The translations under genes and the position numbers were made by a program. The notes under the pieces were generated by a model, which did not search any database, was not told the DNA's origin, and worked only from the letters and a program-made list of their open reading frames with translations. A DNA stretch of 64,000 nt from Areca catechu (lineage: Eukaryota > Streptophyta > Magnoliopsida > Arecales > Arecaceae), in the NCBI GenBank assembly GCA_021397845.1, contig CM038048.1:30998727-31062726 (forward strand), given 5' to 3'. Below, one piece after another: positions 20,488 to 30,651 of this stretch (its first letter is position 1; each line of letters begins with the position of its first letter).

Positions 20488-22263
20488 ATGGGTCCGAGAA
20501 AACACCAGGCAGTAAGGAAAAGGAGATTGGAACAGGGGCAGGGTAGTACTGAGCGGCGAAGGAAAGTTAGACATGAGCGTTAGCCGACCCCAGAGCCACC
20601 TGCACCAGTGCCAGCCAACCTAGTCCGGAAGAGCATTGCTAGTGGTAGGCGCGTAGATATTCCATTCTGGGATCAGCATCACTTCTTCATTGGAGATGTA
20701 CTGAGAGATGCAGGTCTGGTCCATTTTTGTACGATGTCCGAGAGATTCTACCCAGACCTCATCAGGGAGTTCTATGGATCCATGGCCACTGATGGCATTG
20801 GATGGTCTGCTACAGTTCGAGGGATCGAGATTCCAGTGACACCTGAGGTCATCAGTCGCATCTGGAGGATTCCACTTCATGGCACTTCTGCCACTACGAT
20901 CAGCGACAGAGAGCACGCCTTCAGGTGTATCCTAGAGCGTGAGGATGTTAGCGGCATTTCCACAGTGTCCGCTAACCAGCTTTCACTAGAGATGAGAGTG
21001 CTGCATCACATCATCGCCCGTATCTTGATTCCGAAGAGCGGGAGATTTGATTTTATCACTGAGCGTGAGCTGGTGTTGATGGTGTCCCTGAGCCAGCGGA
21101 CTCCCATCAACCTTCCCAGGATCATGCTTCAGCAGATGGGTGAGGCAGCTTCTCACAGGAGACTCATTCAGCCGTACGGCATGGGACTGACTCAGATATT
21201 CAGAGAGCATGGTGTCTCATTCGACGGCATACCCTTCAGTCAGCTACAGCACACAGATACTTATGGAGAGAAATCCCTACATAGGATGGGATTTCGACTG
21301 ATCAGTGATCGATGGGTACGACGAGAGTCTGGCCAGGAGCCAGATGAGGAGGATGAGATCCGAGCTGCTGAGGCAGGGCCTTCAGGGCCTACTGATCATG
21401 GTACACCTCCTCGCCCAGCACCGGAGACAGAGACTGCGGAGCCTGAGCCATTCACGCCACCACCTTCATCAGCTCCGGCACCTACTATCACTGCGACACC
21501 ACGGAGGACTTCAGTGAGGATATCGGACTTCGAGCAGCGAGTGACTGATCAGATTTCAGAGGTCCGGACAGAGATCACTGGTGTACGGCAGGAGCTTCAT
21601 GATCTGCGGATACACACAGACACACGCATTAGTGCTCTCTCAGCTAGTATGGATACAGGATTCAGACAGATCCTCAGCTTACTGAGATCAGCACTGCCAT
21701 CAGGGACTGCAGATCCGACAGTATCTCCTCCACATGATGATGATGATGATGATGGTGATGATGATGCTGATGACTCTAGTGGATACAGTGACAGTGATGG
21801 AGATCAGCCTGGAGCAGGTAGATCTGATGTTTCACCTGCAGAGCCGATTCCAGAGATTCCCCCTTCAGCTGATCCTCCTTCCACTGATTTTCCGAGTTCA
21901 GATCCTCCAGCCACAGCTGTGCCAGTTGATATTGAGCCTACAGAGTCACTATTTGAGACTATCACTGGGATTCCGGATGACATAGATGAGCATACAGAGA
22001 CAGACATCGATGATCCCACAGCTTATGAGCTAGTCAGCAGGCAGACTCCAGCTCAGTCTACTCAGCATGCTGATCCGTCCACTCCTTCAGCTACTGCCTC
22101 TGTCTCGACTTCTGTGGAGCCCTTACCTAGGACTTATAGATCTCGTAGGACTACCCCTAGGTCTGGTCCCTCTCTGAGGACTCGGAGTTCCTCACATAGG
22201 ACTCCAAAATCCTCATCTAGGATCATGGCTCCTGTATCTTTTGACATACCTTCTGATGAGTAG
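20488..22263 (+). pseudogene. D1 third ORF (plant transposon-protein-like, 'env-position' ORF), one stop
   Basis: 591 codons with a single nonsense codon, TAG at 20581-20583 (GAG in D2 and D3). Residues 1-32 are basic (MGPRKHQAVRKRR). Residues about 45-250 form a globular part with IPFWDQHHFFIGDVLRDAGL and ERFYPDLIREFY, then GIEIPVTPEVISRIWRIP, which resembles the 'putative plant transposon protein' family (Transposase_32 type). A Pro/Glu-rich linker, a helical segment (about 357-395), an Asp-rich run (416-430) and a Ser/Arg/Thr-rich basic tail follow. It sits where SIRE-type elements carry an env-like ORF, but no convincing signal peptide or membrane segment is visible. Translation could restart at 20608 or later. 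Function unknown. Confidence 0.75.
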
Positions 22264-22867
22264 TCTCATAGTTTTATTTGTTGTACTTAGTTTGCTTGTG
22301 TATGATCTGCTGTATCAGTATCTTGTGCCTACTTTGTAGGCAATTTTGTAACTGTATACACTTGTTTTTATCTATCTTGTGACTTTTTATCAATATTGTG
22401 ACATTTTGTGACATTTTATCTGATACCAGCTCTCAATATTTAAAAACCCTCAAGTTAAAATGCTTTATTATATTGAATGCACAAATTGAGGGGGAGCATG
22501 TATTCTATGCACCTAAATACTTCATTATAATTGAACATAAGTCTCATTACTATATCTTTCACTATAACAATAAACTTTTTGATTCTTGACAAAAAGGGGG
22601 AGTAGTAAAGTATATATATATTTATGAGATCTCCGTCTTATGAGTAGTAAAGTTTATATGATTCTTACCTCTCTTGACTCATGAGAATGTTTTCACAAGA
22701 AGAAAGAAGTAAATAAAAGGTTCACAAAAAGAAGATGAAAAGTAAATTTTTATGATACACTCATGCATGTAAGGATTCTGTGAAAATATTTTATTATTGC
22801 TATATCTTGCTTTTGGACTAAATTGCATATATACTCAAGGTTTTGTCATCATCAAAAAGGGGGAGAT
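22264..22867 (+). other. D1 3' untranslated region with two purine tracts
   Basis: This is AT-rich and non-coding. It contains AAAAAGGGGGAG at 22591-22602 and again at 22854-22865. The second, AAAAAGGGGGAGAT, abuts the LTR and is the standard plus-strand primer. The upstream copy is retained in D3, so it may be a second priming site. Confidence 0.75.
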
Positions 22868-24340
22868 TGTTGGCTTTGACTCCTTAGTTTTGATGATTAA
22901 CAAAAGGTTGAGTATATGTTTGGACTAATGTTTAATCTCAAGATAAAGTTTCAGGACTTAGGTTATTCAAAAAGAGTATCATAAGGACAATGATGAAACT
23001 AAGTTTACCTGATTTGGAAATGAGCTCTTCTACCTTGAACAAGATCAAAATTCTCATAATGGACCTTATTGTTAAGAAATATTTGATAAAAGAAACAAAG
23101 GCTTAAAGAAACTCAAGCATGGCACGCATATCTCAAGAGTTTCAGAAAAATTCAGATCAGAGGTCGACCCCCAGAGGTCGACACCTTGTCAAAGGTCGAC
23201 CACCAGAGGTCGACTCATGAAGAAAAGAAAAGTTCAGCATGGCCGGCACGGCAAAGTCTCAGTGGCACGCTTCAGAGGTCGACCACCAGAGGTCAACACC
23301 TGTCCAGAGGTCGACACCAGAGGTCGACTCACAGCCTGAGAATTCAAATGGGCAGAACTATGGTATTCTGAACTTTTGCCTAAACTTTACTGGAGGTCGA
23401 CTCATGAGGTCGACACTTGATCCAGAGGTCGACTCATGAGGTCGACTCATGGCATAACGGCTAGTTTTTCTGAACTTCTGATTTGATTTCCAACGGCCAT
23501 AAACGGCCATATTTTTGAATCTAACGGTCTTGTGGAGTTGTTTCAGCATGAATGAGGTATTTAACCTCCACCAAACTTCAAAAAAGACAAGGAGACAAAG
23601 TAAAAAAGTGTTGATTCAAAGTACAAAGCCTTCAATCACTTCCAAGCAAAAAGAGTGAGAAAACCAAGAGATTCCCTAGCCAAAAAGTCTTCCATCTTTG
23701 AGGAATCCAACATTCAAGTGTTTGGCATTTAGTGAGGTCCAAAGATTCCAAGGGAAAAGGCTTGAAGAGTCTCCATCAAGAGCTTCAACGAATTTATTAT
23801 TGCTCAAAAGGAGTTTGTTTAGTTTTAATTCATTGTATTCATACTCTTTTGTCTTTAGCTAGTTTCAAGGGAATTTGAAACTAGAGTGAGGTTTGTTGGT
23901 GAGCCAATTGATAAAACCAACTAGGGTTGCTTGTTAGCCCGAAGCCAAAACAAGTGAGTGAGGTTTGTTGGTGAGCCAATTGATAAAACCAACTAGGGTT
24001 GCTTGTTAGCCCGAAGCCAAAACAAGTGTGTAAGGTTTTGACTTGTGAGCTTGGTAAAACAAGTCGGCTGTAATCTAAAGATTATAGTGAAATTCCCAAG
24101 TGGAGCTTGGGGAGTGGATGTAGGTGCTAGGTGCACCGAACCACTATATTTCTTGTGTGTTTGCATTGCCTTTCTCTTTAACTTCTTTAGCTCTTTAATT
24201 GCCATTTTATTTCATTGCTTCCGTTGCACAATTCTTAAAGCACTATCACTCTTCACCTTAAAACTTGATAGCACATATATTGCCTTAAATTTTTAAATAC
24301 CCAATTCACCCCCCCTCTTGGGCACCATATCTGGGCAACA
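22868..24340 (+). repeat. LTR shared by D1 (as 3' LTR) and D2 (as 5' LTR)
   Basis: 1473 bp, preceded by the D1 purine tract and followed by the D2 primer site TGGTATCAGAGCACCGGT. It has the same GTCGAC cluster, TATTTAAC box (23558-23565) and 72-bp duplication as the D1 5' LTR. One LTR between two internal regions is the signature of a tandem formed by LTR-LTR recombination. Confidence 0.93.
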
Positions 24341-24397
24341 AGTGGTATCAGAGCACCGGTACTCTCTTGTAGGTCCAACGATCTTGAGTGAAAGATC

Positions 24398-26117
24398 ATG
24401 GCCGCCCCAATTGGAATGGGTATAGTTGAAGGACAAGCATCAAATCGCCCTCCTTTTTTTAATGGCACAAACTACACATATTGGAAAACTCGTATGCGTA
24501 TTTATTTACAAGCTGTAGATTATCATATATGGAGAGTAATTACCAAAGGGCCTCATCAGCCCACTCACTTGGTTAATGGCATTATACCCCGAAATCTGAA
24601 GAAGAATGGGATGACAATGACATCAAACAAGCTGAGTTAAATGCTAAGGCGATGAATTTGCTATTCTGTGCACTTGACCCTAGTGAATTTAACAGAATAT
24701 CAAATTGTACTTCCGCCAAAAAATTTGGGATACACTTGAGGTCACCCATGAGGGTACACACCAAGTGAAGACCACTAAGGTGAACATGCTCATTCATACG
24801 TATGAGATGTTCAGGATGGAACCAACTGAAAGTATAAGTGAAATGTATACTAGATTTACAAATATAGTAAATGGTATGAGAAGTTTGGGAAAAATTATAT
24901 CTAATGGTGAACTGGTTAACAAGCTTCTCAGGTCTCTTCCGGCTTCATGGGATGCGAAAGTTACAGCCATAGAAGAAGCCAAGGATGTCAACACTCTACC
25001 TCTCGAGCAGCTTCTTGGATCACTGATGACCTACGAGCTTTCACTAAAGCAGAAGACAGTGGACAATGACAAGAAAAAGAAAGCCATAGCCTTCAAGTCC
25101 ACTACAAAAGAAGAGTCAAGTGATGAATCTGAATAAGAAGAGGATGATGATGAGACAGCCCTAATTACAAGAAAATTTAAAAGATTCATGAGAAAGAAGA
25201 AGGGCTTCTACAAGAAAAGGCCACAAAAAGGTGATCACAACAAGGAGAAGGAGAAAGAGAAAGAAAGGGATCCACCCATCTGCTTCGAGTGCAAGAAGCC
25301 TGGACATTACAAAACGGATTGCCCTTTACTTAAAAGAGTCGAAGGTTGTTGAGAAAGAAAGCCATGATGGCTACCTGGAGTGAGAGTGAGGACTCCAGCA
25401 GTGAAGAAGAGCAGCAGGTAGTCACCAACTTATGTTTCATGGCCAACGAGGATAATGAGGTAAATTCTGAACCTGAAATTGAATTCACTTTCAATGAATT
25501 GCATGATGCTTTTGATGACTTAGTAATAGAATATGAAAAATTAAAATTGAAAAATAAGAAATTAAGAAAGCAAAATTTTGAGCTTACCAAAATTCAGAAA
25601 AGTTTTCGAGTGAAATTGAAAATTTAACTCAAGAAAACAAGGAATTAAAAGTACATGTAAAACTTTGACAAATGATAAAGATAATCTTTTAAAAGAAAAT
25701 GATTCTTTGAAAAATAATAGAAATCTTAATACTAATGAGAACTTTGAGAAACAAAATAAAGAACTAATGCTTCAAAATAAGAATTACAAGGAAGAGTTAG
25801 AAAAAGTAAAACCTTTTATAGAAAAGTTTACTTTTAGCTCAGAAAAACTAAATATGCTTTTAAATAGTCAACATGCAGTGTTTAATAAAGCTGGACTTGG
25901 ATTTAAGCCACACAATCAACAAAAACTGTACAAAAACTTTTTCATACCAGCATCTTCTAATATTACCTGCTATGCATGTGGTAAAGTAGGTCATAAATCA
26001 TATGTTTGTAATAGAAGGAAATTAAATACCTTTAAAAGGATTTGGGTTCCAAAAGGAACCAATTTGACTAACCCTAAAGGACCCAAGATGACTTGGGTAC
26101 CTAAAGTTTCAACTTGA
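24398..26117 (+). pseudogene. gag: D2 Gag, broken by small deletions and a stop
   Basis: Nearly identical to D1 gag but with single-base losses near 24586, 24720, 25334, 25592 and 25663 and a TAA at 25134-25136 (GAA in D1). Four of the five losses lie in A runs, so assembly or sequencing error is a real alternative to decay. Both zinc knuckles are still encoded. The candidate splice donor (GAG|GTAAAT at 25460) and acceptor (ending 26130) are intact. Confidence 0.9.
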
Positions 26118-26130
26118 TCAATTTTTGCAG
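25460..26130 (+). other. Candidate gag-pol intron of D2
   Basis: 671 nt, with donor and acceptor sequences identical to D1. The two-base difference in length comes from the A-run deletions inside it, which would not matter if the segment is removed as an intron. Confidence 0.65.
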
Positions 26131-29100
26131 GTGTGCCTGGCAACCAAAAATAAAAGAAGAATGTGGTATCTGGATAGTGGTTGCTCAAGGCACATGACTG
26201 GGGATGTGAAGCAATTCTCATCACTAGCTGCTATTGATGGTGGAAACGTTACCTTTGGTGATAATGGAAAAGGCAAAATCGTCGGAATTGGTAAAATCCA
26301 TATCACCCCTAATGCTTATGTAGATAATGTATTATTTGTTGATGGCGTGAAGCATAATCTTTTTAGCATTAGTCAGTTTTGTGATAAAGGTTTTAAAGTA
26401 ATTTTTGAATCATCTTTGTGCATGGTATCTAGTCTAGATGTCGATGGCATCAAGTTCACTGGTCTTAGGCATGGAAATATTTACATGGTTGATCTTGATG
26501 ATCTAGCCATGGAAAGTGGTCAATGCCTAGTGGCTAAGGAAGCCAAGGCAAGTGAAACTAGTTGGCTTTGGCATCGTAGGCTAGGGCATGCTAGTATGCA
26601 GTTGATTTCAAAATTAAGCAAAAAGAATCTTGTAAAAGAATTGCCAAAACTCACTTTTGAAAAAGATAAAATTTGTGCTGCATGTCAATTTGGAAAACAA
26701 ACCAAATCTACTTTCAAACCTAAAGGAGTAGTATCTACTACTAGACCCCTTGAATTATTGCATATGGACCTCTTTGGACCAACCAGAACAACTAGTTTGG
26801 GAGGTAAAAAATATGGGCTAGTAATTGTAGATGATTACTCACGATTTACTTGGGTAATGTTTTTAGCTCATAAAGATGAAACTTTTTCAGCTTTTGTTAA
26901 ATTTCATAAAAGGGTTTCAAACGAAAAAGATCTCACTATTGTTTCTTTGCGTAGTGATCATGGAACTGAATTTGAAAATCATGATTTTGAAACTTTTTGT
27001 AATGAAAATGGTATTAGTCATAATTTCTCTGCACCTAGGACACCTCAACAAAATGGGGTGGTAGAAAGAAAGAACAGGACTCTTGAAGAAATGGCACGCA
27101 CAATGCTTTGCGAAAACGATTTACCTAGATATTTTTGGGCAGAAGCCATTAATACTTCCTGTTACATTTTAAATCATGTTTTAATTCGACCTATTTTGAA
27201 GAAAACACCATATGAGCTTTGGAAAAATCGAAAACCTAATCTCAAGTATTTTCGTGTATTTGGTTACCGCTGTTTCATATTAAACAATGGCAAAGATAAT
27301 ATCAGTAAATTTGATGCCAAGTCAGATGAGGGTATCTTCTTAGGATACTCTACTTCTAGCAAGGCATACAGGGTCTTCAACAGAAGAACTCTTCTGGTTG
27401 AAGAATCAATTCATGTAGTGTTTGATGAATCTAACGAAAAATCTTCTAGAAAAGAAGATTCTATTGATGTTGAAACAGGTACAAAGAAGCTTGAACAATT
27501 GACAATCAATGAAGATGAGCCCAAAGAAGATGATGATCAAGAAAGTCAAGATCAAATTCAAGAAATCAATGCAACTTCACCAAAACTATTACCTAAAGAA
27601 TGGAGGTATGCACATGGACACCCTAAAGAGCTAATAATAGGTGATCCATCAAAGGGGGTAAGTACACGCTCTTCTATTAGAAATATTTGTGATTATTTAG
27701 CTTTTGTATCTCAGATAGAGCCTAAGTCAATAGAAGAAGCTGAAAAAGATTGTAACTGGATTAATGCTATGCAAGATGAACTAAATCAATTTAAAAGAAA
27801 TAATGTTTGGACTTTAACTGAAAGACCCCTTAATGTTTCTGTAATTGGCACAAAATGGGTTTTTAGAAATAAACTTGATGAACATGGTATTGTAATTAGG
27901 AACAAAGCTAGACTTGTTGCTAAAGGCTACAACCAGGAAGAAGGGATCGACTTCGATGAAACCTTTGCTCCTGTTGCTAGGCTAGAAGCAATTAGACTTT
28001 TACTTGCATTTGCTTGTTTTATGGATTTCAAGTTATTTCAAATGGATTTAAAGAGTGCCATTTTAAATGGATTTATTGAAGAGGAAGTTTATGTTGAACA
28101 ACCTCCTGGTTTTGAAAATCATGAATTTCCTAATCATGTCTTTAAATTGCATAAAGCATTGTATGGTTTAAAGCAAGCTCCTAGAGCTTGGTATGATAGA
28201 TTAAGTTCATTTTTGATGAAAAATAATTTTTCTAGAGGTAATGTAGATAATACATTGTTTTTGAAAAAGAAAAATGATGATCTCTTAGTAGTACAAATAT
28301 ATGTAGATGATATTATTTTTGGTGCTACTAACGAATGTCTTTGTCAAGAATTTGCGAAGTTAATGCAGAATGAGTTCGAGATGAGCATGATGGGAGAACT
28401 CAACTTCTTCCTCGGACTCCAAATTAAGCAAACAAAAGAGGGGATCTCCATCAACCAAGCCAAGTACACAAGGGAGATATTAAAAAAGTTTGGGATGGAG
28501 ACTACAAAACCAATAGGTACCCCTATGAGCTCTTCATGTAAATTAGACAAAGATGATTGTGGTAAATCGGTAGACCAAAAATTATATAGAGGCATGATTG
28601 GTTCATTGCTATATCTAACTGCCAGTAGACCAGATATAATGTTTAGTGTCTGTATGTGTGCACGTTTTCAGTCTGCTCCTAAAGAATCACATCTCTTAGC
28701 TGTAAAACGTATACTTAGATACTTATCTGGGTCTATCGAAATTGGTCTTTGGAACTCTAGAGAGTCATCATATGAATTAATTGCATATTCTGATGCTGAT
28801 TTTGCTGGGTGTAAACTTGATCGAAAAAGTACTAGTGGAACTTGTCAATTCCTAGGAGTTAATTTGATTTCATGGAGCAGTAAGAAACAGAATTCGGTTG
28901 CTCTATCTACGGCGGAAGCCGAATATATAGCAGCTGGAAGCTGTTGTGCTCAGATTCTATGGATCAAACAACAACTCGAGGACTTTGGCATCAAACTAAC
29001 TAAGACACCCATAAGATGTGATAATACTAGTGCAATCAATTTAACGAAAAATCCTGTACAACATTCAAGAAGCAAACATATTGAAATAAGACATCACTTC

Positions 29101-29247
29101 ATAAGAGATCACGTTCAAAACTCTAATGTGTTGTTAGAATTTATATGTACTGATTATCAATTGGCTGATATATTCACAAAACCATTGAATGAAGACAGAT
29201 TTTGTATGATCAGAAGAGAACTGGGAGTCATTGATCCTTTTGCTTGA
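26131..29247 (+). CDS. pol: D2 Pol, full-length and open
   Basis: The only uninterrupted Pol of the D copies, 1038 residues from the inferred splice acceptor. Counting from the TTG codon at 26125, protease DSG is at residues 17-19. Integrase catalytic residues are Asp215, Asp278 and Glu314, i.e. D-X62-D-X35-E. The reverse-transcriptase YVDD is at 726-729. RNase H motifs YSDADFAG, STAEAEY and ADIFTKPL complete the C-terminus. All key residues are present, so the protein looks catalytically competent. It has no own ATG of useful position; expression should require fusion to Gag by splicing or a translational event. The neighbouring D2 gag is broken, while D1 has the intact gag. Confidence 0.93.
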   Translation: MCLATKNKRRMWYLDSGCSRHMTGDVKQFSSLAAIDGGNVTFGDNGKGKIVGIGKIHITPNAYVDNVLFVDGVKHNLFSISQFCDKGFKVIFESSLCMVSSLDVDGIKFTGLRHGNIYMVDLDDLAMESGQCLVAKEAKASETSWLWHRRLGHASMQLISKLSKKNLVKELPKLTFEKDKICAACQFGKQTKSTFKPKGVVSTTRPLELLHMDLFGPTRTTSLGGKKYGLVIVDDYSRFTWVMFLAHKDETFSAFVKFHKRVSNEKDLTIVSLRSDHGTEFENHDFETFCNENGISHNFSAPRTPQQNGVVERKNRTLEEMARTMLCENDLPRYFWAEAINTSCYILNHVLIRPILKKTPYELWKNRKPNLKYFRVFGYRCFILNNGKDNISKFDAKSDEGIFLGYSTSSKAYRVFNRRTLLVEESIHVVFDESNEKSSRKEDSIDVETGTKKLEQLTINEDEPKEDDDQESQDQIQEINATSPKLLPKEWRYAHGHPKELIIGDPSKGVSTRSSIRNICDYLAFVSQIEPKSIEEAEKDCNWINAMQDELNQFKRNNVWTLTERPLNVSVIGTKWVFRNKLDEHGIVIRNKARLVAKGYNQEEGIDFDETFAPVARLEAIRLLLAFACFMDFKLFQMDLKSAILNGFIEEEVYVEQPPGFENHEFPNHVFKLHKALYGLKQAPRAWYDRLSSFLMKNNFSRGNVDNTLFLKKKNDDLLVVQIYVDDIIFGATNECLCQEFAKLMQNEFEMSMMGELNFFLGLQIKQTKEGISINQAKYTREILKKFGMETTKPIGTPMSSSCKLDKDDCGKSVDQKLYRGMIGSLLYLTASRPDIMFSVCMCARFQSAPKESHLLAVKRILRYLSGSIEIGLWNSRESSYELIAYSDADFAGCKLDRKSTSGTCQFLGVNLISWSSKKQNSVALSTAEAEYIAAGSCCAQILWIKQQLEDFGIKLTKTPIRCDNTSAINLTKNPVQHSRSKHIEIRHHFIRDHVQNSNVLLEFICTDYQLADIFTKPLNEDRFCMIRRELGVIDPFA

Positions 29248-29940
29248 ATCTCTTCAATTTTCATCAAAATTCCTCAAAAATGATTTATAAATTCTCAAAT
29301 TTGGTTAAAGGCTATTTCTTTAAATTTTATCGATTTTTTAAATCTCACAGAATTTTATTTCAAGTAATTAATTGTTGGAGGTCGACACTTGAGGTTTTCG
29401 AAGGTCGACACTTGAGGTTGACACCTAAGTTATGGAGGTCGACACTTGAGGTCGACCCCTGAAAATTTTCAGAGGTCGACACTTGAACGGAAACCTGTTT
29501 TTTTTAAACCCCGTCCGCAAGCCTTGTTTTTCCAATTTTTTCTTTCCTCTCCTTCGTGTGGTCCCCCTCCAACATTCCTAAATCCTAAATAGTAGATTTC
29601 CACCCTTCTCCCTCAACCTTTTGGGAAATCCTCTCCTCTCCTCTTGCATTTCTTCGATTCAACCCTCTTTTTGACCGTACTTTTGATTTTGGACAACTGA
29701 AAGCCTTCGGATCTATCTACCCGCTAATCCCGATTGTTTTTCAATAGAAAACACTTGTTTCTACCCTCCGTTTCTTACTTTTTCTCCATTTATTTTCTAT
29801 TTTTTCCACTCTCACAAACCCTATTTCCCCATTTCATATTCTTCTCTTCTTCTCAATCCGCGAACCTCTCTTTCCCTCTCTTTTCCTCTCTTAGCCTTAC
29901 CTCTTTGCATTTCTCCCTAAGTTACCCCTCATCCTTACAC
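29248..29940 (+). other. D2 pol-ORF3 spacer with GTCGAC cluster
   Basis: Same layout as 19794-20487: six to seven AGGTCGAC-type units at about 29377-29485 and a C/T-rich leader up to the ATG at 29941. No gene is seen. Confidence 0.6.
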
Positions 29941-30219
29941 ATGGGTCCGAGAAAACACCAGGCAGTAAGGAAAAGGAGATTGGAACAGGGGCAGGGTAGT
30001 ACTGAGCGGCGAAGGAAAGTTAGACATGAGCGTGAGCCGACCCCAGAGCCACCTGCACCAGTGCCAGCCAGCCTAGTCCGGAAGAGCATTGCTAGTGGTA
30101 GGCGCGTAGATATTCCATTCTGGGATCAGCATCACTTCTTCATTGGAGATGTACTGAGAGATGCAGGTCTGGTCCATTTTTGTACGATGTCCGAGAGATT
30201 CTACCCAGACCTCATCAGG
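29941..30219 (+). pseudogene. D2 third ORF, truncated after 93 codons
   Basis: Matches D1 ORF3 (with GAG instead of the D1 stop) up to CCAGACCTCATCAGG, then switches abruptly to minus-strand element C sequence. The frame happens to stay open to 30381, but the added residues are antisense of element C and are not part of the protein. The rest of D2, including its 3' LTR, is missing. Confidence 0.9.
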
Positions 30220-30651
30220 CACATAGACATTAGGTCCATTACTCTTCATTATCTTGGATGGGCCAGCTTCACGAGCAGAAAATTTCTTTATCATCACATA
30301 TTCCTTTACAGAAATTCTTCATTTTTTCTTTGGGAATTAGCCAAGTTGTTATTTAGTTCATTTCTTAGGTTCAGCTTTTGACTAATTTTCATATGCATAT
30401 GCTGTGTAGAGGTAAGTGCAGTTGCAGATGATTCAAGGTTGTGAATTTATTGGGCTCAAAACTAATACCTAAAAGACTCGACTAAACCTTCCTATCAAAG
30501 AAAATCTTATTGAACTCTATGGACAAAATCTAACAGACTATAGACTTTCTACATTTAACCCTAGCATGGCATGCACATAAGAACTTACTATGTATGCCTA
30601 CTAGGTGCCATAGGGTATGCCAAAAATATGATGTAAATCTAACCTGTGTAA
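30220..30651 (-). pseudogene. Element C internal region, 3' portion (minus strand)
   Basis: Read on the minus strand, the part next to D2 gives KKFSAREAGPSKIMK and NGPNVYV, the integrase-tail segment of a Ty3/gypsy polyprotein. The part nearer 30651 gives the aromatic segment TSYFWHTLW and a short non-coding stretch aligning with element A 3600-3790. The chromodomain and 3' LTR expected further on are missing, cut off by the D2 junction. Confidence 0.75.

Noticed and set aside
29734..30381. A 215-codon ORF across the D2/C junction
   Set aside because: Its start is a non-ATG leader and its end is antisense element C. It is a chance fusion at a rearrangement breakpoint.
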